Source of the DNA: Fen-549 sp050011315
Lineage (GTDB): Bacteria; Actinomycetota; Thermoleophilia; Gaiellales; Gaiellaceae
DNA length: 51,025 nt
Direction of reading: 5' to 3'
NCBI GenBank assembly: GCA_050011315.1
Contig: JBEKJI010000026.1
Coordinates: 1-51,025, forward strand
Shown: piece by piece, positions 25,545 to 33,635 of the stretch
Numbering within the stretch: position 1 is the stretch's first letter
How the letters are laid out: each line of letters opens with the position of its first letter
Made by a program: the position numbers and the translations under genes
Notes under the pieces: generated by a model
The model's database searches: none
What the model saw: the letters and a program-made list of their open reading frames with translations, nothing else
Told to the model about the DNA's origin: nothing

Positions 25545-26555
25545 ATGTCCGTTCGCTCGGCCCTGTCGGCTCTCGCGGCGCTGACCGGTGTGGTTTTCGT
25601 CGCTCTCTGCCTGTACGCGTTCATCTCGCCTTCGAGCTCGTACCTACTGCTTCCGGACAGCCCGCACCCGCTCGCTCCCCTCGTAGAGGTGAAGGGAGGG
25701 CACGACAACGGTCAGGGCGGCTTCTATTTCGTGGACGTGATCGAGCGGCGAGCGACGCTGGCGGAGCGCTACGTGTCCTTCCTGCGCGACGGCGGCAAGC
25801 TCGTGTCGCATCACGATGTAGTGCCCGACAACCTCAACGAACGCGAGAGCGCGCGGCTGGACACCGCCGCCATGGTCCGCTCGAAGACATTCGCCGAAGC
25901 GGTAGCACTCAAGTACCTCGGCTATCAGGTCGTCATCCATCCGTCGGGAATGCGGATCGAGCAGACCGCCGAGGGCTCACCGGCGGCCGCCAAGCTGCTC
26001 CCCGGCGATGTGATCGTGGCCGTTGACGGGAAGGCGGCCCTGACCGAATCGCGTTTGCGCGCTCTCATCGACCGGCACCGGGTCGGCCAGACGGTCGAGC
26101 TCACCATCGTCCGCGTCGGCCGGAGACAGAAGCTGGCGATTCAAACCTACGCTCTGCGCTCGCGCCCGCGCGTGCCGATGATCGGCGTCTTCCTCACGCA
26201 GGCGGCGAGCATCAAGCTCCCGATAAAGGTCGAGATCAACGCCGGTAGTGTCGTCGGGCCGTCGGCCGGGCTCGCCTTCGCGCTCGAGCTCGCCGAGAAG
26301 CTCGACGGCAACGCCGATCGCGGATACCGGGTTGCGGCGACTGGCGAGCTCGCCCTCGACGGCAGCGTGGAGTCGATCGGAGGAGTCGAACAGAAGGTGA
26401 TCGGCGCGAGACGTGCCGGAATCGAGATCATGCTCGTGCCAGCTGGGGATAACGCGACCGAGGCCCGGCGTTACGCAGGGGATATGAAGATCATCGCGGT
26501 CACCAGTTTTCAACAGGCGTTGCGTACCCTGGCAACGCTACCGCCTCGCAAGTAG
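25545..26555 (+). CDS. Membrane-anchored PDZ and Lon-like serine protease (YlbL family)
   Basis: A single N-terminal membrane helix (about 7-27) anchors the protein. A PDZ domain (about 125-195, with SPAAAKLLPGDVIVAVDGK) is followed by a Lon-type S16 protease domain. The catalytic dyad is S240 in VVGPSAGLAF and K284 in GGVEQKVIGA. There is no AAA+ ATPase domain, as in the YlbL family, where the protease works outside the membrane on envelope proteins. ATG 25545 is preferred to the adjoining GTG at 25542. It begins 36 bases after the SDR gene and is followed by a clear terminator at 26587. Confidence 0.92.
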   Translation: MSVRSALSALAALTGVVFVALCLYAFISPSSSYLLLPDSPHPLAPLVEVKGGHDNGQGGFYFVDVIERRATLAERYVSFLRDGGKLVSHHDVVPDNLNERESARLDTAAMVRSKTFAEAVALKYLGYQVVIHPSGMRIEQTAEGSPAAAKLLPGDVIVAVDGKAALTESRLRALIDRHRVGQTVELTIVRVGRRQKLAIQTYALRSRPRVPMIGVFLTQAASIKLPIKVEINAGSVVGPSAGLAFALELAEKLDGNADRGYRVAATGELALDGSVESIGGVEQKVIGARRAGIEIMLVPAGDNATEARRYAGDMKIIAVTSFQQALRTLATLPPRK

Positions 26556-26586
26556 TTTTCGGTAGTTTCCGGTAAATCCGAAACTC

Positions 26587-26606
26587 CCGCAATTTGCGGC
26601 CTTTTT
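26587..26606 (+). terminator. Rho-independent terminator after the YlbL-family gene
   Basis: CCGCA-ATT-TGCGG (26587-26599) is followed by CC and TTTTT. A second, bulged stem (AGTTTCCGG with CCGAAACT) lies just upstream at about 26564-26585. Together they make a credible stop signal 31 bases after the protease gene. Confidence 0.7.
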
Positions 26607-26692
26607 CTCCGCCGTAACCCTTGTCTCTTGCGGACAAGCCCTTATCATCCAGGCTTGTACCTGGGTAGTCGCCACCAGAGCAAAAGGGGAGC

Positions 26693-26881
26693 ATGAGCAA
26701 TAACGTCAAAGTAACTTGCAGCGACTGCTATTTCCACGGAGCAGGGCTTTGTGCGCTCCGCTGCGAAGAGCCTTGCCCCACCTTCCGAGCCAGCATCCAG
26801 GGATCGCGGATTTCTCCCCACCCATCCCGTCTCGTCACCCGTCCGCTCGCGGAGTTGGCGCACGAGCACGTGGTCGTCTGA
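26693..26881 (+). CDS. Small cysteine-rich protein
   Basis: The 62-residue product carries five cysteines in its first half (C9, C12, C20, C24, C28; CSDC, then CALRC, then EEPCP). This is a pattern that could bind zinc or an iron-sulfur cluster. The second half is unremarkable. AAGGGGAG lies directly before the ATG with very short spacing. I do not recognise the family. It could be a chance frame, but the isolated position after a terminator, the strong purine run and the ordered cysteines favour a real gene. Confidence 0.45.
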   Translation: MSNNVKVTCSDCYFHGAGLCALRCEEPCPTFRASIQGSRISPHPSRLVTRPLAELAHEHVVV

Positions 26882-26987
26882 GAAGCGCGCAGACACAGAG
26901 CGCAGTTCTCTCCACGAGACCGACCGGTCGGTGGACGCCCTAGGCGCGCACGTTCCATCGGCTCGATCACGTACTAAACTCCCGCCT

Positions 26988-27332
26988 ATGAACGAGAACG
27001 AGCCCAAGCAAGCGCCGGAGCCCCTCGACAAGGCCGCCGAGAAGAGGAAGCACGGGGCCGAGTTCGAGGAGACCTGGCAACCACAACTGTGGTCGAAGAT
27101 CATCCTCCTAGTCCTGCTCGTTGGCTACGGGATAGCGCTCGTAGTGGCCAACAGCGCCAAGGTCAAGATCTCCTTCCTAGTCACCTCGATCAAGGTCTCG
27201 GAGATCTGGCTGATCCTCCTCTGCTTCGTGATCGGTCTGGCGAGCGGCGTGCTCGTCTCGCAGATGTACCGGCACCGCAAGGTCGAGCGCGCTCGCTTGA
27301 AGCAACAAGCCGAACAGGCGCAGAAGCAGTAG
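26988..27332 (+). CDS. LapA-domain (DUF1049) small membrane protein
   Basis: The 114-residue product has two membrane helices (about 36-55 and 70-92). Between them is the NSAKVKISFLV segment that marks LapA/DUF1049 proteins, where asparagine precedes a short strand. A basic, glutamine-rich tail (RHRKVERARLKQQAEQAQKQ) ends it. In Gram-negatives LapA helps lipopolysaccharide assembly control; in this Gram-positive lineage the role is unknown. The start ATG 26988 is clear, although the frame is open upstream. It converges with the aminotransferase gene, with 46 bases between. Confidence 0.8.
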   Translation: MNENEPKQAPEPLDKAAEKRKHGAEFEETWQPQLWSKIILLVLLVGYGIALVVANSAKVKISFLVTSIKVSEIWLILLCFVIGLASGVLVSQMYRHRKVERARLKQQAEQAQKQ

Positions 27333-27378
27333 GTAACCGGAGAGAAGGAGCGGCTCGCGGCCGCTCGCCCCGCCCGGG

Positions 27379-28476
27379 CTAGGCCCTGGCCAGCTCGGCC
27401 AGGATGGCGATGCCCTGCTCGATCTCCTCGGGCGAGGGGAAGCTGTAGGCGAGCCGGAGCGAGCCCGCGCCGCGGCCGTCCGGATAGAAGTCGGTGCCCT
27501 TGCAGTAGACGACGCCCGCCTCGGTGGCTCGCACGAGCAGCTCTCCGGCGTCGACGCCCTTGGGCAGATCGAGCCAGTTGAAGTAGCCGCCCTCGGGCCG
27601 GCTCCAGCTCGCGCTCGAGCCGAAGTGGCGGCCGAGCGCCTCGAGCATCGCGTCTCGGCGAGCGCGGAGAAGCCCGTTCATCCGCTCCAGGTTGGGCTCG
27701 AAATGGCCGCGCCTGGCGAACTCGTACACGGTCGCCGCGGGCAGGTTCGACGGCGATATCGTGGTCGACGAGGCGATCAGCTCGAGCGGCTTGAGCAGCG
27801 GCTTGGGCAGGATGATGAAGCCGACGCGAAGCCCTGGCGAGACCGTCTTCGAGAACGACGAGGTGTGAGCGACCTTGTCGGCGATCGAGCCCTCGATCTG
27901 GAACATCGTCGGCGGCGCCTTGCCCTCGTAGCGGACGAAACCGTAAGGATCATCTTCGAGCACGAGCAGGTCGTGGCTCTGGGCCAGCTCGACGATGCGC
28001 TCGCGGCGCTCGACCGAGAGCGTACGTCCGCTCGGGTTCTGAAAGGTCGGAATCGTGTACAGGAAGGCCGGCTTGGGGCCACGCTTGAGCTCGCGCTCGA
28101 GCGCTTCGGGATCGAGCCCCTCGTCGTCCATCTCGATCGCCGTCACCTCGACGCCGTGGTTGCGCAGGATCAGGAGCGGACGGTCGTAGCTCGGTGCTTC
28201 GACCAGTACGCGCCCGCCGATGCCGCTCCAGAAGAAGTGCTGAGCCAGGTAGACGAAGCCTTGGAGCGAGCCGTTGGTGAGCAGGATCTGGGCGGGATCG
28301 ATCTGGTAGCGCTCGCCGATCCATTCCCTGAGCGGCGCGTAGCCGAGCCCGATTCCGTAGGAGAGAACGTTGACCCCGTCACGCTCGATCGCGCCCTTGG
28401 CGCAGTCGGCAAGCAGATCGACGGCGAGGCATTCGGGCGCCGGGGCGCCGCGTGCGAAGGAGATGACTCTGCCCAT
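27379..28476 (-). CDS. Class I PLP-dependent aminotransferase
   Basis: A fold-type I aminotransferase of 365 residues. The PLP lysine lies in TSSFSKTVSPGLRVG. The cofactor-binding aspartate is in LLVLEDDPYGFVRY, and the conserved substrate arginine is in GSLRLAYSF. The overall character (FARGAPAPE start, NPSGRTLS) is closest to 2-aminoadipate/LysN-like and MocR-domain aminotransferases, without a DNA-binding domain. The amino acid substrate is unknown. It diverges from bioA with only 41 bases between the start codons, so their promoters must overlap. A role in biotin synthesis is possible but not indicated. Confidence 0.87.
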   Translation of the reverse strand: MGRVISFARGAPAPECLAVDLLADCAKGAIERDGVNVLSYGIGLGYAPLREWIGERYQIDPAQILLTNGSLQGFVYLAQHFFWSGIGGRVLVEAPSYDRPLLILRNHGVEVTAIEMDDEGLDPEALERELKRGPKPAFLYTIPTFQNPSGRTLSVERRERIVELAQSHDLLVLEDDPYGFVRYEGKAPPTMFQIEGSIADKVAHTSSFSKTVSPGLRVGFIILPKPLLKPLELIASSTTISPSNLPAATVYEFARRGHFEPNLERMNGLLRARRDAMLEALGRHFGSSASWSRPEGGYFNWLDLPKGVDAGELLVRATEAGVVYCKGTDFYPDGRGAGSLRLAYSFPSPEEIEQGIAILAELARA

Positions 28477-28517
28477 GGAGCCGCAGCCTAGCGAACCGCG
28501 CCGATACGCTGCCGGGT

Positions 28518-29801
28518 ATGAACGACTGGATCGAGCGCGACGAGACCCGCGTCTGGCACGGCTTCACCCAGATGGCGACCTTCGCCCTGAACGAGCCCGT
28601 GATCGTCGAGCGAGCCGAGGGACGCGAGCTGATCGACACGGAGGGGCGCCGCTACCTGGATGCGATCTCCTCGCTCTGGGTGACGACGCTCGGCCACCAC
28701 GTGCCCGAGCTCGACGCCGCCCTCACCGCGCAGCTCGGCAGGGTCGCCCACACGACTATGCTCGGACACGGCAACCGAGCCGCGGTCGAGCTCTCTGAGG
28801 CGCTCGCCCGGGTGGTGCCGGTCGCAGACCCGCACTTTCTCTTCGCCTCCGACGGCGCCTCGGCCGTCGAGCAGGCGCTCAAATGCGCCGTCCAGTACTG
28901 GCGCAATATCGGGCTCGAAGAGAAGTCCGGCTTTCTGGCGCTGCGCGACGCCTACCACGGCGACACGATCGGAGCTCTCTCGCTCGGGGAAGGCTTCCAC
29001 AGCGAGCACTTCGATCTGCTTCGCTTCCCGGTGCTGCGCGCCGGCGGCTACGCGAGCCCCGGCTGGGCCGAGGAGGCCTGCAGCCTGGTTGCCGCCAACG
29101 CCGAGCGACTGGCCGCGGTCGTGATCGAGCCGCTTGTGCAGGCGGCCGGAGGCATGTGGATCGGCCGTCCCGAGGACGTGCGCATGCTCGCAGAGAGCTG
29201 CCGCGAGAACAGGGTGCTGCTCGTCTGCGATGAAGTGGCGACCGGTTTCGGGCGCACGGGTAGCCTCTTCGCCAGCCGGCGCTGCGGCATTCAGCCCGAC
29301 CTACTCGTGCTGGGCAAGGGCATCACCGGCGGCTACTTGCCGATGTCGGCGACGGTGGCGAGCGGTCGCGTCTATACCGCCTTCATGGGTGAGGACCTGG
29401 GCCCACGCACCTTTTACCACGGCCACTCCTACGGAGGGAACGCGCTCGCGGCCGCCGTCGCTTCGAGACATCTCGAGCTGCTCGCGGAGTGGAACGTGCT
29501 CGCGAACGTCGAGGCGCGCTCGGAGGAGCTGCGACAGCTCCTCGACGAGCGGATCGCTCCGCTGGCGCAAGTGGCGGACGTGCGCCTGTGCGGGCTGCTT
29601 GGCGGTATCGAGCTGAAGCCCCACATCGACGCCCGTGCGGTCTGCGCCGAGGCGGTTAGGAACGGAGTTCTCCTGCGATCTCTTGGCCAGGTCGTCCCGG
29701 TGGTGCCGCCGCTGACGATCACGAGCGAAGAGCTGGAGCGAATAGTCTCGGTGCTGGAACAGGCGCTCGCCGCCGTCAGCGAGAATAGCTTCGATGCTTA
29801 A
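28518..29801 (+). CDS. bioA: Adenosylmethionine-8-amino-7-oxononanoate aminotransferase
   Basis: BioA converts 7-keto-8-aminopelargonate to 7,8-diaminopelargonate with S-adenosylmethionine as amino donor. Early motif VWHGFTQM contains the substrate-contacting tryptophan region. DEVATGFGRTG holds the PLP aspartate, and K267 in VLGKGITGG forms the Schiff base. HGHSYGGN is also conserved. At 427 residues the length is right. The other bio genes follow after a 422-base repeat-filled gap, so bioA is probably its own transcription unit. It is divergent from the aminotransferase at 28476. Confidence 0.94.
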   Translation: MNDWIERDETRVWHGFTQMATFALNEPVIVERAEGRELIDTEGRRYLDAISSLWVTTLGHHVPELDAALTAQLGRVAHTTMLGHGNRAAVELSEALARVVPVADPHFLFASDGASAVEQALKCAVQYWRNIGLEEKSGFLALRDAYHGDTIGALSLGEGFHSEHFDLLRFPVLRAGGYASPGWAEEACSLVAANAERLAAVVIEPLVQAAGGMWIGRPEDVRMLAESCRENRVLLVCDEVATGFGRTGSLFASRRCGIQPDLLVLGKGITGGYLPMSATVASGRVYTAFMGEDLGPRTFYHGHSYGGNALAAAVASRHLELLAEWNVLANVEARSEELRQLLDERIAPLAQVADVRLCGLLGGIELKPHIDARAVCAEAVRNGVLLRSLGQVVPVVPPLTITSEELERIVSVLEQALAAVSENSFDA

Positions 29802-30223
29802 TCGCTCGTTTCGAAACGCGGCACTCCGCCGCCCGAGTGCGCGCGGTGGTACAACGCTGAATCGGCACGAAGCCGGCACGTTTTCGAGTGCGTTTTCTCG
29901 ATACCGTGTTACGCCCCGTGGGTGGGTTGCTAAGAGCCAAGCGAAACGAAGCACTCCACCGTCTGGCCGCGCTCGGCAAGCACGCTGCGTTGTCCTCGGT
30001 CGTATCCGTAGCCTCCAGCTACGAATCCGGCGCTGCGTCCTAGCATCGCACTCACCGATCGCACCCAGTCGGCGAGTCTTCATCCCGCTTGGCACTCGGG
30101 GAGGAGAGATGGGTCCCGCCGCTTCGCGGAACCACGAGGAGTCTCGGATAAGACCGAACGCTTCCCGTAGCGGGCGGAGGAATGTGGCGCCGTCACGAAG
30201 AGTCGACAAGCTCGTATTCCGAA
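29802..30223. other. Gene-free spacer between bioA and bioB
   Basis: These 422 bases hold the palindrome CGTTTCGAAACG (29807-29818) right after the bioA stop, a long dispersed repeat (29862-30110) and a short purine-rich stretch leading into bioB. I see no gene, riboswitch or biotin-repressor operator here. Confidence 0.7.
29862..30110 (+). repeat. Dispersed intergenic repeat, long copy 2
   Basis: It is collinear with 18641-18868 in the same orientation but carries an extra segment, 29983-30049. That segment is the reverse complement of the core at 20809-20874 and contains the hairpin CGTAGC-CTCCA-GCTACG (30007-30023). The block ACCCAGTCGGCG..TCTTCATCCCGCTTGGC (30068-30093) is shared with 46911-46940, and its reverse complement resembles 50904-50950. 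Confidence 0.8.
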
Positions 30224-31237
30224 ATGAGCACTGAGTCGCGCTGGGACACTCTCGCCGAGCAGGCGCTCGTAGGCGAGTCGCTCTCATTCGAGCAGGCGCT
30301 CGAGGTGCTGGCGGCGCCCGACGAGGAGCTGCTCGATCTGCTCGCCGCGGCCTATCGCGTTCGCTCCCGGCACTTCGGCAAGGGCGTACGGCTGAACTTC
30401 CTCGTCAACGCCAAGAGCGGCCACTGCGGCGAGGACTGCGGCTACTGCTCGCAGTCGCGCGTCTCGACGGCGGAGATCCCTCGGCACCAGCTGCTCTCGA
30501 AGGAGGAGCTTGTTGACGCCGCCGAGCGGGCGCTCGAGCTCCGCGCCTCCACCTGCTGCATCGTCACCAGCGCCCGTAAGCCCTCGGCGCGCGAGCTGCG
30601 CGACGTGGCCGAGGCGGCGACCGAGATCAAGGAGCGCCATCCCGAGCTCAAGCTCTGCGCCTGCCTGGGCGAGATCGACTCCGAGCAGGCCCGGGCACTG
30701 CGCGAGTCGGGCATCGACCGCTACAACCACAACCTGAACACGGCCGAGAGTCACTACCCGGAGATCTGCTCGACCCACACCCACGCCGACCGGGCGCGGA
30801 CGGTCGAGACCGTCGCCGACGCCGGCCTTTCGCCCTGCTCGGGCCTGATCATCGGGCTCGGCGAGTCGCATGAGCAGCTGGTCGAGGCCTGCTTCGCGCT
30901 GCGCGACTCGGGCGCCGACTCGATTCCGGTCAACTTCCTGCTCCCGATCGAGGGGACTCCGCTCGGCGATCGCGACCCCGGTCTCGATCCCCGCTTCTGC
31001 CTGAAGGCGCTCTGCATGTTCCGCCTCGCCTGCCCCGAGCGGGAGATTCGCCTGGCCGCCGGGCGCGAGGTGCACCTCGGCTCGTTGCAGCCGCTCGCCC
31101 TCTACGCCGCCAACTCGATCTTCGTCGCCGACTACCTGACGGAGCCCGGCCAGGCGCCCGAGGACGACTGGCGCATGATCGAGGAGCTCGGCTTCGAGAT
31201 CGAGCCGGTCGGGGCGCCGAGCCGCGCGGGCCTGTGA
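30224..31237 (+). CDS. bioB: Biotin synthase
   Basis: BioB is a radical SAM enzyme that inserts sulfur into dethiobiotin. The SAM-cluster cysteines C68, C72 and C75 (HCGEDCGYC) are intact. The auxiliary cluster ligands are represented by CCIVTSAR, CACLG and the arginine in EIRLAAGR. YNHNLNTAESHYPEIC is a typical BioB segment. ATG 30224 gives 337 residues; the frame is open 42 bases further up without a better start. The stop overlaps the bioD GTG by 4 bases. It is the first gene of the bioB-bioD-bioF-bioH-like-bioC operon. Confidence 0.96.
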   Translation: MSTESRWDTLAEQALVGESLSFEQALEVLAAPDEELLDLLAAAYRVRSRHFGKGVRLNFLVNAKSGHCGEDCGYCSQSRVSTAEIPRHQLLSKEELVDAAERALELRASTCCIVTSARKPSARELRDVAEAATEIKERHPELKLCACLGEIDSEQARALRESGIDRYNHNLNTAESHYPEICSTHTHADRARTVETVADAGLSPCSGLIIGLGESHEQLVEACFALRDSGADSIPVNFLLPIEGTPLGDRDPGLDPRFCLKALCMFRLACPEREIRLAAGREVHLGSLQPLALYAANSIFVADYLTEPGQAPEDDWRMIEELGFEIEPVGAPSRAGL

Positions 31238-31860
31238 ACGGTCGCGGCTACTTCGTCACCGCCACCGACACCGGAGTCGGGAAAACGTTCGTGACGGCCG
31301 GACTGGCCGCGGCGCTGCGAGCGCGAGGGCGGGACGTCGCCGTCTTCAAGCCCGTGCAGAGCGGAGCTCTCGCCGATGACCCTGCGGGCGACGCCGCTCT
31401 CCTCGGCGCCGACTGCGTCTACGCCTTCCTAGCGCCGCTGGCCCCGCTCGTCGCCGCCCGAGCCGAGGGAAGGCGGATAGAGCTGGAGCCGATCCTCGAG
31501 CGGGCGCAAAAGCTCGAGCAAGAGCACGAGATCCTTCTCGTCGAGGGCGCGGGTGGGTTGCTCGTGCCGCTCTCCGACAATCTCGACGTGGCCGGCCTGG
31601 CGGCGGCGCTCGATCTGCCTCTCATCGTTGTAGCGCGAGCCGGCCTGGGCACCGTAAATCACACGCTGCTCACGATCGAGGCGGCGCGGGCGCGCGGTCT
31701 CGAGGTCGCCGGCGTCGTCCTGAACGGAGACAGTGACGAGAGCACCGACGACAACCCCGCGCTGATCGAAGCGCGATCGGGCGTGCGCGTGCTGGCGCGG
31801 ATTCCCCGCCTCGCCGGTCCCTCCGATGCGGCAGGCTATCTCGATGACCTCCTGGGATAG
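31234..31860 (+). CDS. bioD: Dethiobiotin synthetase
   Basis: BioD closes the ureido ring of dethiobiotin using ATP and CO2. The P-loop TDTGVGKTFV lies at the N-terminus (about 10-19), FKPVQSG contains the catalytic lysine, and VEGAGGLLVPL is the second nucleotide-binding motif. The length (208) is slightly short but complete. It starts with GTG, coupled to bioB by a 4-base overlap, and overlaps the start of bioF. Confidence 0.94.
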   Translation: MNGRGYFVTATDTGVGKTFVTAGLAAALRARGRDVAVFKPVQSGALADDPAGDAALLGADCVYAFLAPLAPLVAARAEGRRIELEPILERAQKLEQEHEILLVEGAGGLLVPLSDNLDVAGLAAALDLPLIVVARAGLGTVNHTLLTIEAARARGLEVAGVVLNGDSDESTDDNPALIEARSGVRVLARIPRLAGPSDAAGYLDDLLG

Positions 31861-32998
31861 CTGGCTCGAGGCCGAGCGCGAGCGACGCACGCGGGGTGCG
31901 CTCGAGCGCAGGCTGCAGGTGACCGAGCACCCGGCGGAGCCGATCGCCTACCGGGGTGGAGCGCGCCTGGTCAATCTCTCGTCCAACAACTACCTGGGTC
32001 TGGCGGGTCATCCGTTACTGATCGAGGCCGCCGCGAAGGGAGCCGCCCGCGGCGCCGGCTCGGGCTCCTCGCGCCTGGTAACGGCGAACGACCCTGAGAC
32101 CGCGGCGCTGGACGAGAAGATCGCGGCCTTCAAGGGCTCGGAGGCGGCGCTACTCGTCGGCAGCGGTTATCTGGCCAACGTCGGCGTGCTCGCGGCGCTC
32201 GCCGACCGCGATACCGCCGTCTTCTCCGATCGCCTCAACCACGCCAGCATCGTCGACGGGGTTCGCCTCTCGGGCGCGCAGGCGCACCGCTACCGCCATC
32301 TCGACCTCGATCAGCTGGAGGAGCTGCTCCGGAGCTCGAGCGCCGAGCGCAAGCTGATCGTCACGGACACGATCTTCTCGATGGACGGCGACACGGCCCC
32401 CCTGACCGAGCTGGTCGAGCTCAAGAACCGCTACGACGCTTTGCTCGTGCTCGACGACGCGCACGGCGGCGGCGTCTTCGGCCCGAACGGCGAGGGTTAC
32501 GCGCACGAGCTCGGCCTGGCCGGCGAGATCGAGCTCACGATCGGCACCTTCAGTAAAGCGTTCGGGGCTTACGGCGCCTATGTCGCAGCGAGCCGAGCCC
32601 TGATCGACCAGCTCGTCTCGAGCTGCCGCACGCTCATCTACTCGACGGCCCTACCGCCCTCGGTCGTCGCCTCGATCGATGCCGCGATCGAGCTCGTGCG
32701 CGAGGTCGGCGACCGGCGCGAGGCGCTACGGAAAAAGTCCGAGCGCTTCCGAACGCGCCTGGCCGAGATCGGCTTCGATACGGGCGCCTCGACGACGCAG
32801 ATCGTTCCGGCGATCGTGGGTTCGAGCGAGCGGGCGCTGGAGCTGGCCCGTGCACTCGAGGAGCGGGGCGTCTTGGCCGTGGCGATCCGCCCCCCCACCG
32901 TCCCAACCGGCCAGGCGAGGATCCGCTTCTCGTTGATGGCGAGCCACTCCGACCACGATCTCGAGCTGGCGCTGGAAGCGCTCGAGAGTGTTCTCTGA
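31844..32998 (+). CDS. bioF: 8-amino-7-oxononanoate synthase
   Basis: BioF condenses pimeloyl-ACP (or CoA) with alanine. It is a fold-type I PLP enzyme: NLSSNNYLGLAGHP near the start, DDAHGGGVFG with D204 and H207, and the Schiff-base lysine K238 in TFSKAFGAYG. The length (384) is normal. ATG 31844 gives a 17-base overlap with bioD; an in-frame ATG at 31826 is possible. The related 2-amino-3-ketobutyrate CoA ligase is excluded by the bio operon setting. Confidence 0.94.
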   Translation: MTSWDSWLEAERERRTRGALERRLQVTEHPAEPIAYRGGARLVNLSSNNYLGLAGHPLLIEAAAKGAARGAGSGSSRLVTANDPETAALDEKIAAFKGSEAALLVGSGYLANVGVLAALADRDTAVFSDRLNHASIVDGVRLSGAQAHRYRHLDLDQLEELLRSSSAERKLIVTDTIFSMDGDTAPLTELVELKNRYDALLVLDDAHGGGVFGPNGEGYAHELGLAGEIELTIGTFSKAFGAYGAYVAASRALIDQLVSSCRTLIYSTALPPSVVASIDAAIELVREVGDRREALRKKSERFRTRLAEIGFDTGASTTQIVPAIVGSSERALELARALEERGVLAVAIRPPTVPTGQARIRFSLMASHSDHDLELALEALESVL

Positions 32999-33635
32999 TC
33001 GCCCCGACGAGTCCCCGGACGCCGTGTCCCGGCGCCGGACGAAACTCTTTCTCCCCGGTTGGGGCACCACGGCAGATATCTGGACGCCTTTCGCAGCGCC
33101 CGGCGACCGGCTTGGAGGCGAGATCGAGGCGGGCGCCGACGTCGTCGCCTGGTCGCTCGGCGCGATGCGGGCGCTCGAGGCGGCGACCGAGACCGAGCTG
33201 GGGTCACTCACCCTCGTCGGCGCCACGGGACAGTTCGTGCGCCGGGACGACTATCGCTGCGGCTGGCCCAAGCGCACCCTCGCGCGCATGAGCGAGCGTC
33301 TGGCGGACAACGCCGGCGCCGTTTGGGACGAGTTCCTGGCGCTCGCCCTGGCACCCGGCGAAGAGCTGGCGGCGCCCCTACCGCGCGAACAGGAGCTCGC
33401 CGTCCTCGAGCACGGGTTAGCCTATCTCGGCGATTTCACCATGCTCGAGCGCGCATCCGACATCCACTGCCCGGTCCGGCTCCTCCACGGCGGCCGCGAT
33501 CGCGTCTGCCCGCCCACCGCCGCCCGGCTCCTCGCCGATGCTCTCCCCCAGGCCGAGTTGACCGTCTGGCCCGAGGCCGGACACGCACCCTTCCTCACTC
33601 AACCAGACCGCTTTCGCTCGTGGCTCCTGCCCTGA
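32988..33635 (+). CDS. bioH: Alpha/beta hydrolase, probable BioH-type pimeloyl-ACP methyl esterase
   Basis: The 215-residue hydrolase has the nucleophile S56 in VVAWSLGAM, an acid residue in HGGRDRVCPP and the histidine in EAGHAPFL. AWSLG matches the GWSLG motif of BioH. It is shorter than the enterobacterial enzyme (about 255), with a trimmed N-terminal part. Its place between bioF and bioC, overlapping both (11 and 16 bases), strongly suggests that it removes the methyl group from pimeloyl-ACP ester made through BioC. Assignment rests on family plus context. The start is GTG 32988. Confidence 0.82.
   Translation: MFSDRPDESPDAVSRRRTKLFLPGWGTTADIWTPFAAPGDRLGGEIEAGADVVAWSLGAMRALEAATETELGSLTLVGATGQFVRRDDYRCGWPKRTLARMSERLADNAGAVWDEFLALALAPGEELAAPLPREQELAVLEHGLAYLGDFTMLERASDIHCPVRLLHGGRDRVCPPTAARLLADALPQAELTVWPEAGHAPFLTQPDRFRSWLLP

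Noticed and set aside
29938..30223. Biotin repressor operator upstream of bioB
   Set aside because: No palindrome like known BirA, BioR or BioQ sites was found; the palindromes present belong to the repeat family.
33059..33619. N-terminal extension of BioC
   Set aside because: It is a different reading frame of the bioH-like gene, with Arg-rich low-complexity sequence and no family match.
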